Below, piece by piece: positions 34,037 to 46,694 of a stretch of DNA of 64,000 nucleotides (the stretch's first letter is position 1; each line of letters begins with the position of its first letter). Source of the stretch: Phycisphaeraceae bacterium (GTDB lineage: Bacteria; Planctomycetota; Phycisphaerae; Phycisphaerales; UBA1924); NCBI GenBank assembly GCA_019636515.1, contig JAHBXI010000004.1:372001-436000 (forward strand), written 5' to 3'. The notes under the pieces were generated by a model. It did not search any database. It worked only from the letters and a program-made list of their open reading frames with translations, and was not told the DNA's origin. The translations under genes and the position numbers were made by a program.

Positions 34037-34471
34037 TCAGCGAGGACGCCCGCCCCAGTGGAGTTCGATGTAGCGGGCGACGTAATCGATGACGGACTGG
34101 GCCTGGGGGATGTCCGGATTGGACGTGGCGCCCAGGGGCTCGAAACGCATGTCCTTGAATCGGGCGATGGCGGCCTCGATGGTGAGGCCGTGCTGGATGG
34201 CGAGGCTGAAGGCCCGGCAAAAAGCCTGGCAGAACCCGCAGATCGTGGAGCCTTCCTTGGACATCTTGATGAATATTTCGCCGGGGGTTCCGTCGGGGTA
34301 GAGGCCGATGGTCAGGTAGCCCTCGTGCCTGGCAATGGAGAACTTGTGGGTGATGGATTCGCGCGTGACGGGGAGCGAGTTGCGTACGGCGAACATGGTG
34401 GGGGTCTCTTGATCGAGGCCTGGCCCCCATGATGGACGGGGCTCGGGCGGCGAATTCAGGATGGTGTCCAT
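34037..34471 (-). CDS. Stand-alone TSCPD domain protein (NrdJ C-terminal type)
   Basis: 144 aa from the ATG at 34471; an in-frame ATG at 34483 is possible. The core HKFSIARHEGYLTIGLYPDGTPGEIFIKMSKEGSTICGFCQAF (given in parts: HKFSIARHEGYLTIG, GEIFIKMSKEGST, GFCQAFCRAFSLAIQHGL) is the TSCPD domain that ends class II ribonucleotide reductases, including the split NrdJb form. It probably takes part in B12-dependent dNTP synthesis with a partner encoded elsewhere. The DUF-like RFEPLGATSNPDIPQAQSVIDYV end is conserved too. Confidence 0.75.
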   Translation of the reverse strand: MDTILNSPPEPRPSWGPGLDQETPTMFAVRNSLPVTRESITHKFSIARHEGYLTIGLYPDGTPGEIFIKMSKEGSTICGFCQAFCRAFSLAIQHGLTIEAAIARFKDMRFEPLGATSNPDIPQAQSVIDYVARYIELHWGGRPR

Positions 34472-34742
34472 GACCGACAACATAGCCGACGCGGATTGCT
34501 CAGGGGGTGTTCCACACCCGCCCCGGCGCCCGAAAGGACCGGCACCGACGTCGGAAGGTCGCGGTGTGGTATCGGACGCCTCGGGGGCGGGCATCCACAA
34601 TATTCTGGGGTCTCGGGGATGTGGGGTCAACCGATGGTGTACGGCCGTCGAACGTCCTCTCGCGTGCCTGGGCCGATGGACCTGTCAATCCGTACGGCTC
34701 GGCTCGCGCCTGGGCACGGCGGGGCCGATACTGTTGCACTTG

Positions 34743-35150
34743 ATGCGTCCCTGTCTTGCCGGCCATGGCCCGTGGAACACCGTCGAGCGTCCTCTCGCGC
34801 GACCGGCATCGGTCGCGCTGGGGAGAGCGGCGGCCGGAGGGGTTTCGCTGCTGGTGGCGATCGCCCTGGCGGTCAACCTGACGTGCCGCGCCGCGGGTCC
34901 GATGCTCGGGTCGATCGGGGACGGGTCTCACGAGCGACAGACTCTTCGTCATCTGACGCTGGCCATCCATCGGGCGGTACGCCGGCTCATGATCGGCGAG
35001 AGATCCCGTCGAAAAACCGAGGTCAGCATTCGCACGCGAGCGGGTGTTGATCGGCCTCCGGCGCGAAATATCCTCCGCGGGCGTCGGCGGCCGCGGCCCG
35101 AGCCTCCGATGTCCCACCTGATCAGCCTTCCGCCGCCGCGCCGGGCGTAA
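34743..35150 (+). CDS. Hypothetical protein with one membrane segment
   Basis: 135 aa from the ATG at 34743; no Shine-Dalgarno. One hydrophobic segment (GGVSLLVAIALAVNLTC), then a basic tail. A VERPLA motif occurs just before and inside the frame because of a short DNA repeat at about 34648 and 34785. No family recognised. It may be spurious, but the 870 bases between the TSCPD and SecA genes hold nothing better. Confidence 0.35.
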   Translation: MRPCLAGHGPWNTVERPLARPASVALGRAAAGGVSLLVAIALAVNLTCRAAGPMLGSIGDGSHERQTLRHLTLAIHRAVRRLMIGERSRRKTEVSIRTRAGVDRPPARNILRGRRRPRPEPPMSHLISLPPPRRA

Positions 35151-35359
35151 ACCGCCGACCTTTCCGCCGTGCGCACGGGCGCATGACCGGACCTCAACGG
35201 CCTTTGTGCGGCCTTCGCCCTGCGAGCCCGGCTCTTGCCGGGTCACGGAGGGTTCGTTGATTTTCATCACCACACGATCACGTGACGCCAGGGGTCCTTC
35301 CCCGGGCACGTCCGGGTTTGTTCGCCGCCTCGGCGCGGCGGCGTCCATCGAGCACGACC

Positions 35360-39499
<4,140 letters not shown>

Positions 39500-39571
39500 C
39501 CATGACGCTCGCGTTCGAGGCGACCGCCACCTGGCGTATGGAGGCCCCCCTCCAGCAAGGGAGCCTTGGCT

Positions 39572-40207
39572 TCAGAGGATCTGGTCCTCCGGGAGGCGGT
39601 GCGCCGCGAGGTACTTCCGGGCTCGGCTGGTCTTGTCCTTCGGGGAGATCACCGACCCATCGGCCCGGAGCCTGACCACGCGACCGACCTTGCAGAGTTT
39701 GGCAAGGGCCTGGTTGACACTCGACTTGAGGGAAGAGGCCGCGGCGTTTGACGTGTAACCGGTGTCGGGCAGGGCGGCGATGATATCCTCGGTGGTCAGC
39801 GGCTCGGCGTAACGCTCGATCGACCAGACGTCGTAAATGGCATCGAGGATGTTTTTCTTACCGGACTTTCCGCCTCCCGTCGAAACCGCGAGCGAACGCG
39901 TCCCGGGTCTGGCCGAAGGCGGCTCGGCCTGCTTGCCGAGCAGCCCGTCAAAGGCGTTCATGCGCCGGCGCTGCGCGGCGAGCAGTTCGTTGGCGTACCG
40001 GCGGATCTGGTCGACGTTCGACTCGACCTGCCCTGTAATCTGCTCGTAGGCCCGCCGGGCATCACGCTCACGGACGCGTTGCGCCTCGATCCAGCCGGTG
40101 ACTTTCTCGAGTTGCTCGGCGATCTCGACGAGCGTGAGTTCCGACACGGGCTTCTCCGTCGCGAATGGGAGTACCTCGCCGCGTGGTTCAATGATGGTGG
40201 TTTGCAT
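39572..40207 (-). CDS. Hypothetical protein, coiled coil plus winged-helix-like domain
   Basis: 211 aa from the ATG at 40207. Residues 20-90 are highly charged and coiled-coil-like (VEIAEQLEKVTGWIEAQRVR, VDQIRRYANELLAAQRRR). The C-terminal part (ILDAIYDVWSIERYAEPLTT, EDIIAALPDTGYTSNAAASSL, SVNQALAKLCKVGRVVRLRA) looks like a winged helix; this is inferred from the pattern. Could be a DNA-binding regulator. It converges on secA. Confidence 0.6.
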   Translation of the reverse strand: MQTTIIEPRGEVLPFATEKPVSELTLVEIAEQLEKVTGWIEAQRVRERDARRAYEQITGQVESNVDQIRRYANELLAAQRRRMNAFDGLLGKQAEPPSARPGTRSLAVSTGGGKSGKKNILDAIYDVWSIERYAEPLTTEDIIAALPDTGYTSNAAASSLKSSVNQALAKLCKVGRVVRLRADGSVISPKDKTSRARKYLAAHRLPEDQIL

Positions 40208-40689
40208 GCCCTGCGCCCTATGCCTGAAGAGAACGATTCCCAATTGACCTGCCGCACCGTGAGTGTCGGCGCATCCGAAAGAAATCCCCGAACAGGGTCT
40301 TGGATCGGTCAATTGGTCCGTGTTGTTTGACCCATCCTATGCTTGGGCAAGTACCATGCGATTGTCAATGCCATTTTGCAGTATTCGTCCGCGGATTGGC
40401 GACTCCGCGAGTCCGGTTCGCCCGCTCCCCCCCGCCCGGTGAGCAAAAACGCCTGGATTGAAGGCCATTTTGTCGGTTGTCGGCCTCGCGGATCGCCAAC
40501 CCGGGTAAATTCCCGATATCTTGGCGAATCAGCAGGCCTCCCGGACGCGTATTGAACAGCGGAAACCCGCGACCTCGGGTTGCAAAGGCCTTTTCATGCG
40601 CCCGCATGATCGCCCCCGGGTTGTTCGCAAGGGCCAGATAGTCGGTTCGTGCATAGCATACCCCGAGGGTGGTTGACAGGAGTTGCTCT
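40208..40689. promoter_or_regulatory. 482-base divergent intergenic region
   Basis: No gene seen on either strand. It is less GC-rich than its surroundings and lies between divergent genes, so promoters for both are expected. AGGAG at 40678-40682 is the ribosome-binding site of the pseudopilin gene. Confidence 0.4.
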
Positions 40690-41700
40690 ATGGAGGCGGA
40701 TCGGGTCGCCACGCCAGCCGATTCGTGCCGGATCGCCGGGCAACCCCCGGCCAGGCATGAACAAGGCTTCACGCTGATCGAACTCTTGATCGTCCTGGCG
40801 ATCATCTCGGCGCTGATGGCGCTGGGGATGGTCGTCGGTCGGCAGGTGATCACCGGCGGCAAGGCCCGGGTGACCGAGCAATTGATCACGAGCCTCGACC
40901 AGTCGGTGGATTCCTACGTCGCCGACAAGGGGTCACTCCCGCCGGCGATGTACTCGCACGTGGAGACGGTCAACGGGGTGCGACACGTCTACGACTTCCC
41001 GGCGATCGACGCCCGGCCGGGCGGTTCGCGGAACTTTGCCTCGATTGTCCGCGACCGGAACTGGTACCTGCAGCACGATTCAACCCTCCCATCGGTGGCG
41101 ACGTACGCCGCGATCCTCAGGCAGTCGGCGCTGGCGGAATCGATCCTCAAGTCCGTGCCTTCGCGGTTTGTCCGGACCCGCTTCCTGGACCACTGGTACG
41201 ACGGAACCGAGAACGCCACCAGCGCGTACAAGGACATCCTGACGGCCTCCAACGCCGCCGGCCCGATCGACGTGCAGTCGTTCGAGGTCCTCGATGCGTG
41301 GGGCCGTCCCATCCGCTTCGTCCATCCCGGCTACGGCGGGGAGGAGTTTTTCGACGGCGGGTCCTGGGACTACTACGACCGATCCGCCAAGGCGATGGTC
41401 AGGGCCGAGGGGATCCGCCGGCCGTTCAACCACGCCGCGTACGTCCGCTGGGGCGATGCCCGCAACACGCCCTCGGCGCTCCACTTCCGGCGATCGTACC
41501 AGCCCTTCACCGATGCGGAGGCCGCGTCGAAGGCCCCGGCCGTGCTCACGGGGGACGCCGACGAGGGCATCTGCCCGACACGCAGGCCGTACTTCTACTC
41601 CGTCGGGCCCGACGGGGACCCCGGCCGCCGGGCGGACAACGTCTATACCACGCGGCCGGAATTCCCAGAGGAAACCGCCGCGTTCGACGACTCGCTCTGA
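40690..41700 (+). CDS. Type II secretion/type IV pilin-like pseudopilin
   Basis: 336 aa from the ATG at 40690, AGGAG seven bases upstream. Prepilin leader with the peptidase site GFTLIELLIVLAIISALMAL (Gly then N-methylated Phe, Glu at +5) near residue 26. The C-terminal part is a large unrecognised globular domain, rich in Tyr and Trp (DHWYDGTENATSAYKD, GGEEFFDGGSWDYYD). It is likely a minor pseudopilin or a pilus-associated protein, processed at the inner membrane; larger than typical GspG (about 150 aa). A VNTR lies downstream. Confidence 0.82.
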   Translation: MEADRVATPADSCRIAGQPPARHEQGFTLIELLIVLAIISALMALGMVVGRQVITGGKARVTEQLITSLDQSVDSYVADKGSLPPAMYSHVETVNGVRHVYDFPAIDARPGGSRNFASIVRDRNWYLQHDSTLPSVATYAAILRQSALAESILKSVPSRFVRTRFLDHWYDGTENATSAYKDILTASNAAGPIDVQSFEVLDAWGRPIRFVHPGYGGEEFFDGGSWDYYDRSAKAMVRAEGIRRPFNHAAYVRWGDARNTPSALHFRRSYQPFTDAEAASKAPAVLTGDADEGICPTRRPYFYSVGPDGDPGRRADNVYTTRPEFPEETAAFDDSL

Positions 41701-41794
41701 GGCGAGCGGCCCCACAAGCCCGGACGGCGCCCCGATCTTCCGCGGAGGGGCCTGGCCGGTCCAGGGCGATCGCGGTATCCGTTTGGCCGTTACC

Positions 41795-41875
41795 GACCTG
41801 GCCGCTGTTGTCCTGGCCGCTGCGGACCTGGCTGTTGCTGTCCTGGCCGTTGCTGTCCTGTCCCGCGGACCTGAC
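41795..41875. repeat. 15-bp tandem repeat (VNTR)
   Basis: Four 15-bp units plus a partial fifth, consensus GACCTGGCCGTTGTT-like with alternating GAC/GTC starts, in the noncoding stretch between the pseudopilin gene and tRNA-Pro. The rest of 41701-42014 holds nothing I recognise. Confidence 0.7.
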
Positions 41876-42014
41876 CAGCCTGCCCTTCCTGGGCGACCGC
41901 GAGTGAGAATGTGACCTGGAATGGGCCGGAAATCGGAGAATGCGATTGCCCCGCTGGCCGGTCGATCCCGCCCGCGCCACGGAAAACCCGACGCCTACAA
42001 TCCCCGGTCAGCGA

Positions 42015-42088
42015 CGGGGTGTAGCGCAGTTTGGTAGCGCGTCTCGTTCGGGACGAGAAGGTCGCAGGTTCAAATCCTGTCACCCCGA
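42015..42088 (+). tRNA. tRNA-Pro (CGG)
   Basis: Full cloverleaf read by eye: 7-bp acceptor (CGGGGTG/CACCCCG), D arm GCGC/GCGC, anticodon stem TCTCG/CGAGA with loop TTCGGGA (anticodon CGG), T arm with TTCAAAT, discriminator A, CCA not encoded. Its 3' end is repeated at 43059-43072, marking an integration site. Confidence 0.95.
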
Positions 42089-42090
42089 TT
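42077..42090. repeat. Candidate attL: 3' end of tRNA-Pro
   Basis: CTGTCACCCCGATT, identical to 43059-43072. A tRNA 3' end duplicated downstream of foreign-looking genes is the classical signature of a tRNA-targeted integrative element. No integrase is present between the copies. Confidence 0.6.
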
Positions 42091-42165
42091 TCACGGCGGA
42101 AGTTTCACGGAGCGCATTTCACGGCATGCGGCTTGCCAGTGGCTCCGACCGTCTTCGACACGAAC

Positions 42166-42966
42166 ATGAACGGCGAGGCAGCCAACCGCCAGGTTCTTTG
42201 CGACATCGCGCGTACTGCGTTCGAGGTCGTCAACCGTCTTCTGGCTCGCGACCAGTTGCTCGCGCGCGAGTTGCGCTCGGAGACGACCACATCTCGTCAG
42301 GTCTACCGCGAAGAGTGCATCACAGTGGAAATGGCCGCAACGCTGCGGGAGCGCTTTCCGCAGAACGTGGAGATCACGCTGTTCACCCCGCCCGAGGAGA
42401 CCAAGACCGGCGCAGACTGGTACTGGCGATTCGAACACGGCGACAGGGCAATCCACGCTCGTGTTCAAGCCAAGCGAGTACGCCGTGCGGAATTCGGTCA
42501 GCCAGACAGCAATGGCGAGGTGGAGATTGACCAAGATCAATTGAATGTACTGATTCAAGAAACGGCGGCGGTGGCTTCCCAACTTCTGGAATTACAGGCC
42601 TGGCTCGCGACCTTCGCCCGATTCGATGCGACGCCGCCGTGTGGGCAATCCGATCTGGGCCAATGTGGGCGACACGCACATGCGCGAGCGTGTGCTCAGC
42701 ACGAGCCCTCGTTGTGGATCGCGCAGGCGAGCGAAATGCTGCAGCTCAATCGCTCGCAGTTGTCCGTTCGCGAAGTGGTTCAAGACTCCGTGCGACTTGA
42801 TTGCATCTTGCCCTGCATTGACGGTTCCGGAGGGGGAGTAGGCCCAGCGGTGAAGGGGTTTGCACTTGCGACCGGCCTCCCGAGCTATCAGGACTGCATC
42901 GACGGCATCCAGAAGAATCCGGTGTTTCTCAAGTCCTTCCAGGGAGCGATGCGAATCTTCGTCTGA
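42166..42966 (+). CDS. DUF6615-like protein, possible PD-(D/E)xK nuclease
   Basis: 266 aa from the ATG at 42166. The motif TGADWYWRF near residue 83-90 followed by ARVQAKRVRRA near residue 102 resembles DUF6615 and the D-xn-QxK arrangement of restriction-endonuclease-like folds. The second half has HAHARACAQHEPSLWIAQ and LPSYQDCIDGIQKNPVF. Not secreted. Sitting just inside tRNA-Pro between repeated tRNA ends, it is likely acquired and could be a defence nuclease; role inferred. Confidence 0.55.
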   Translation: MNGEAANRQVLCDIARTAFEVVNRLLARDQLLARELRSETTTSRQVYREECITVEMAATLRERFPQNVEITLFTPPEETKTGADWYWRFEHGDRAIHARVQAKRVRRAEFGQPDSNGEVEIDQDQLNVLIQETAAVASQLLELQAWLATFARFDATPPCGQSDLGQCGRHAHARACAQHEPSLWIAQASEMLQLNRSQLSVREVVQDSVRLDCILPCIDGSGGGVGPAVKGFALATGLPSYQDCIDGIQKNPVFLKSFQGAMRIFV

Positions 42967-42985
42967 CAGGAATCGCATTTCACTG

Positions 42986-43019
42986 TTTCACGGACAGCAA
43001 AACCCGGATTCCAGGCTCC
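42986..43019. repeat. 34-bp direct repeat, copy 1
   Basis: 30 of 34 bases match 46695-46728, beginning GTTTCACGG and ending CCGGATTCCAGGCTC. The pair brackets the NhaR-RaiA-TerC-channel module. The GTTTCACGG core also recurs at 42090, 42104 and 42118. Confidence 0.7.
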
Positions 43020-43058
43020 CAGGACCGAACTCCGTCCACGAAGAGTTCAACTGGCGTA

Positions 43059-43072
43059 CTGTCACCCCGATT
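43059..43072. repeat. Candidate attR: copy of the tRNA-Pro 3' end
   Basis: Identical 14 bases to 42077-42090, preceded by GTTCAA as in the T-loop of the tRNA, so it looks like a partial, decayed tRNA end. Confidence 0.6.
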
Positions 43073-43235
43073 CAGCAGGCTTGATGGCCTTGGCAAGTGC
43101 CGGGGCCATCGGTGTTATACGTCCTCCGCGTATTGATCGCGTTTCCGGCCCCCAGGGTCGGGTTCCTTGCACGAGGAGTTCTATTGACACCGCGATATAT
43201 TTCACGAATCCACGGCGCATGGCGAGCAACCTGCG

Positions 43236-44144
43236 TTACCCGCCCGTTGAAGAGAGCTTTACGCGCGCGTAGTCAGTCAAGACCACCATTGCCGGATGTT
43301 TGATCTTCCGCTCCGCGGAGATCGCGTAGAAGTGCTCCTTGACGCCGGGGACGCGCCCCAAGATGCTGACGCCGTACTGATCGCGGACCTCTCTCTCGAT
43401 TAGGCTTGGGGCGACGAAGAACCCGGCGCCCGACTGCCCGAACGCCTTCAGCAGGGCACTGTCCTCGAACTCGCCGACGATGCGCGGCCGCAGGTTCTGC
43501 GCCTTGAGCCAGTGGTCTAGGGTCCTGCGCACCACGGTGTTGGTCGTCGAGAGCAGGAACGGAGCCCCGTCGAGCGACTGCGGGAATCCGGCGCGGTGCT
43601 TCCGTGTCAATCCATGCGTCCCGAACACGGATAGACCCGACTCTCCCAGGCGGTGGCTGTACACGCCCGCGCTCATATGCGGTGGGACCGGGGTATCGGC
43701 CAAGACCACATCGAGCTCATGCACGGTCAGGCGAGCGAGCAATTCCGGCTGCTTGCCTTCGTAGCAGACCAGCCGCACCCTCTCGGGCATCGAGAGGATT
43801 GGCAGCAGTATCCGGTAGACCACGAGCTTGGGGAGTACGTCCGTCACGCCCACCCGCAGCCGCAGCCGTTCCTCGGGCGCGCGGCCCCGAACCGCGTCGA
43901 TGAGCGAGAGGCCGATCGAGAAGATGTCGTCGGCGAAGCCGAACACGGCCTGGCCCATCTCGGTGAGGACGAGCCCGCGGCCCCGCCGCTCCAGGAGCTT
44001 GTGCCCCAGCGAGCGCTCCAGCGTGCGAATCTGCCCGGAAACGGTGGGCTGGGCCAGGTGCAGGCGGCGGCAGGCGGCCGCGACCGATCCTTCCTTGGCG
44101 ACGGTCCAGAAGTACAGCAGGTGGTCGTAGTTCAATCGGTCCAT
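43236..44144 (-). CDS. nhaR: LysR-family transcriptional regulator, NhaR type
   Basis: 302 aa from the ATG at 44144. The helix-turn-helix is AACRRLHLAQPTVSGQIRTLERSLG (shown in parts: RRLHLAQPTVSGQIRTLE), with NYDHLLYFWTVAKEGS, a typical NhaR opening. The effector domain carries RLRVGVTDVLPKLVVYRILLP. NhaR activates the Na+/H+ antiporter nhaA in enterobacteria; no nhaA is near. Divergent to the RaiA/TerC genes across a palindromic LysR-type site, so it probably controls both directions. Confidence 0.83.
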   Translation of the reverse strand: MDRLNYDHLLYFWTVAKEGSVAAACRRLHLAQPTVSGQIRTLERSLGHKLLERRGRGLVLTEMGQAVFGFADDIFSIGLSLIDAVRGRAPEERLRLRVGVTDVLPKLVVYRILLPILSMPERVRLVCYEGKQPELLARLTVHELDVVLADTPVPPHMSAGVYSHRLGESGLSVFGTHGLTRKHRAGFPQSLDGAPFLLSTTNTVVRRTLDHWLKAQNLRPRIVGEFEDSALLKAFGQSGAGFFVAPSLIEREVRDQYGVSILGRVPGVKEHFYAISAERKIKHPAMVVLTDYARVKLSSTGG

Positions 44145-44153
44145 GCCCGGACA

Positions 44154-44176
44154 ATACATCGAAAAATACGATGTAT
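44154..44176. promoter_or_regulatory. LysR-type operator between divergent genes
   Basis: Eight-base inverted repeat ATACATCG / CGATGTAT around AAAAATA, containing the T-N11-A core of LysR boxes. It starts ten bases upstream of the nhaR ATG, so it probably mediates autorepression, and lies 95 bases upstream of the RaiA-like start. Confidence 0.65.
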
Positions 44177-44270
44177 CAACACCAACATTTCGTCTTGTTG
44201 ATGCCCGAAGACCGTCGTACACATTTAGCCCGACACGTGAACAGCCCCGGTCGGGCCAAGGAGACGACCC

Positions 44271-44630
44271 GTGAAGATCAACGTCCGCAGCAGAACGTCC
44301 CAGGTCACCCCGAGCATCCGCGAGTGGGCGGAGCGACGGGTGCTCTTTGCGCTGGGCCAGTTCAGCGCCCGCCTGCGCGTCGTGCACGTCTGCCTCAGCG
44401 ACGAGAACGGACCCAAGGGTGGCGCCGATCAGCGGTGTCTGATGGAAGCGCGGATGACCCCGGGCCGGGGCGTGGTGGCCGAAGACCGCGATCCCGACCT
44501 GTACGCCGCCGTGAGCCGCGCCGCCGAGCGTCTGGGTCGGCGTGTCCGCGAGGGTCTCGACCGCGAGCGCAGCGCCCGTCGCGCGGCCCCATCACACCGC
44601 GGGAGCCGACGCAGCGGAGCCACCCCATGA
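44271..44630 (+). CDS. HPF/RaiA-like ribosome-associated protein
   Basis: 119 aa. KINVRSRTSQVTPSIREWAERRVLFALGQFSARLRVVHVCLSD follows the S30AE/sigma-54 modulation pattern, where a basic helix and strands bind the 30S subunit; RLGRRVREGLDRERSARR is the closing helix. It likely hibernates or protects ribosomes under stress. Divergent from nhaR. It ends with an ATGA overlap into a 36-aa frame. Confidence 0.65.
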   Translation: MKINVRSRTSQVTPSIREWAERRVLFALGQFSARLRVVHVCLSDENGPKGGADQRCLMEARMTPGRGVVAEDRDPDLYAAVSRAAERLGRRVREGLDRERSARRAAPSHRGSRRSGATP

Positions 44631-44737
44631 ACTGCTCGTCCTGCACGAGCACCCAGATCCTCGTCACGAACCGTAGCGGCGTCTGGCCCGACCCCAGGTC
44701 ACGGTGCGCTTCGTGGTGGGCCCAACTGTTCGACTGA
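44627..44737 (+). CDS. Mini-protein with CxxC motif
   Basis: 36 aa (MNCSSCTSTQILVTNR opening), ATG overlapping the RaiA-like stop by ATGA. One CxxC pair and a Trp-rich end. Too short for confident annotation; it may be a leader peptide or a remnant. Confidence 0.35.
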   Translation: MNCSSCTSTQILVTNRSGVWPDPRSRCASWWAQLFD

Positions 44738-44777
44738 CCTGGATCGCCCCTCCCCGAAGAGCAGATAAGCACCGGTC

Positions 44778-45824
44778 ATGGCGCTCCTCTCCGAACTCTC
44801 TGATTGGTTTTCCTTTACGCCCAAGGCATGGTTCTACGTAGGCTTCGTCGCCCTTGTCTGCGTGTTCCTCACCCTGGATCTTGGCGTGTTCCACCGCAAG
44901 GCGCACGTGGTCAAGTTGAAGGAGGCCCTGACTTGGACGGTGATATGGATCGCCGCCGCCCTGGCCTTCAACGTCTGGGTCTACTTCGCTTACGAAGCGC
45001 ACTGGCTGGGGATCGGCCGTGACGTGCCGCAGCTGGACGGGTCCGTCCGCGACGTGCATGGGTTGGAAGCCGCCAAGCTCTATCTGGCAGGCTACATCGT
45101 CGAGAAGTCCCTGGCGATGGACAACGTGTTCGTCATCGCCATGATCTTCTCCTACTTCACGGTGCCCGCGATCTACCAGCACCGGGTGCTCTTCTGGGGC
45201 ATCATCGGCGCGCTCGTCATGCGCGGAGCGATGATCGCCGTGGGCGCCGCGCTCATCCAGCGGTTCTCCTGGATCGTCTACGTGTTCGGCGGGTTCCTCA
45301 TTCTGACCGCGCTCAAGATGACGCTGATCAAGGGCGAGGGCATCGACCCGGACAAGAACCCGCTCGTGCGGCTGGTCCGCCGCCTGTTCCCGATGAGCAA
45401 GGAGTATCACGGGCAGAAGTTCTTCGTCCGGCTCAACGGCGCGCGGACCGCCACGCCGCTCTTTCTGGCTCTGGTCATGGTGGAGTTCACCGACATCATC
45501 TTCGCGGTGGACTCGATCCCCGCCATCTTCGCCATCACGGCGGACCCCTTCATCGTCTTCACCAGCAACATCTTCGCGATCATGGGCCTGCGATCGCTCT
45601 ATTTCTGCCTCGCCAACCTGATCGACCGCTTCCGATACCTCAAGCCGGCCCTTATCGCGATTCTGTTCTTCGTCGGGATCAAGATGATGCTGGTCCACAC
45701 GCCGTACAAGGTGGCCACGACCCTGTCCCTGATGGTGATCATCGGCATCCTCGCGGCCGGCGTCGTTGCTTCGCTGCTGAGAACTAGGCCCCCGGAGAAA
45801 GCCCATGATGGCGGACGGCTATAA
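44778..45824 (+). CDS. TerC-family membrane protein (Alx type)
   Basis: 348 aa with about nine membrane segments. Two TerC repeats carry conserved acidic residues: GYIVEKSLAMDNVFV and MVEFTDIIFAVDSIPA. Members are linked to metal ion (Mn2+, Ca2+) efflux and pH response. Its stop lies inside the channel gene (20-base overlap), so the two are co-translated. Confidence 0.88.
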   Translation: MALLSELSDWFSFTPKAWFYVGFVALVCVFLTLDLGVFHRKAHVVKLKEALTWTVIWIAAALAFNVWVYFAYEAHWLGIGRDVPQLDGSVRDVHGLEAAKLYLAGYIVEKSLAMDNVFVIAMIFSYFTVPAIYQHRVLFWGIIGALVMRGAMIAVGAALIQRFSWIVYVFGGFLILTALKMTLIKGEGIDPDKNPLVRLVRRLFPMSKEYHGQKFFVRLNGARTATPLFLALVMVEFTDIIFAVDSIPAIFAITADPFIVFTSNIFAIMGLRSLYFCLANLIDRFRYLKPALIAILFFVGIKMMLVHTPYKVATTLSLMVIIGILAAGVVASLLRTRPPEKAHDGGRL

Positions 45825-46671
45825 CTGCATCCGGCCGCGCCTACGCGGATTGGTCGAGTCCAGAGCGTTCAACGGCTGCACCATCGCCGTCATCGTCCTC
45901 AACGCCGTGCTCATCGGGGCGGGTACGTACACCGATGCTCCGGCCGTGCTCCGCGTGTTCGAAATCCTCGAACGCGTGTGCGTGGCCGTGTTCGCGGCCG
46001 AGCTCTCGCTCCGGTTCGTCGCCTGCGACTCGACGCGGGCGTTCTTCCGCGACGGCTGGAACGTCTTCGACCTCGTAATCGTTGCCGCGGCGTTCGTCCC
46101 GGCCTCCAACGGGGTCGGGCCTCTGCTCCGCATCCTCCGCGTCTTTCGCGTGCTGCGTCTGGTGAAGACGTTGCCCGAACTCCGCCTCATCGTCAGCGTG
46201 CTCGTCCGATCAGTGGGGAGCATGAAGTACGTCGGGCTGCTGGCGGTCATCCTGTTCTACGTGTACGCCGTCGCCGGGGTGAAGATGTTCGGGGCCCACG
46301 ACCACGGTCTGCACGCGCACTTCGCGAGCGTGCACGAGGCCTGCTTCACGCTCTTCCGCATCCTGACCGGGGATGACTGGACGCAGCTGCGCTACGACCT
46401 CGCGGCGAACGGATCATCGACCGCGGCCTTCACCGCCTACCAGGTCTCATGGATTATCATCGCCACCTTTCTGCTCGTAAACCTCATCGTGGGAGCGGTC
46501 ATCAACAACTACCAGAAGGTGCAGGAGATCGAGCAGCACCGTTCGCGTAGCCCCGACACAAGCGAGAAGCGGCTGCGGGAACTCGTGGACGAGCTCGATT
46601 CCATCCTGGCGGCTCGCGCGACCGCCAGCCCGCAAGCAGGCAGTGTTCAACCCGGCATGCAGCGCGCATAG
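45805..46671 (+). CDS. Single-domain voltage-gated cation channel (NaChBac/CavAb-like)
   Basis: 288 aa, six membrane helices. S4 carries spaced arginines (LLRILRVFRVLRLVKTL), the S5-pore-S6 part holds FRILTGDDWTQLR as selectivity filter, and a C-terminal coiled-coil-like cytosolic segment (KRLRELVDELDSILA) suits the tetramerisation helix. The filter differs from NaChBac (TLESW) and is closer to the Ca2+-selective design of TLDDW. Starts at the first or second Met (45805/45808). Co-translated with TerC. Confidence 0.85.
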   Translation: MMADGYNCIRPRLRGLVESRAFNGCTIAVIVLNAVLIGAGTYTDAPAVLRVFEILERVCVAVFAAELSLRFVACDSTRAFFRDGWNVFDLVIVAAAFVPASNGVGPLLRILRVFRVLRLVKTLPELRLIVSVLVRSVGSMKYVGLLAVILFYVYAVAGVKMFGAHDHGLHAHFASVHEACFTLFRILTGDDWTQLRYDLAANGSSTAAFTAYQVSWIIIATFLLVNLIVGAVINNYQKVQEIEQHRSRSPDTSEKRLRELVDELDSILAARATASPQAGSVQPGMQRA

Positions 46672-46694
46672 CGGTACGTGGAAGTAGACTTGGA

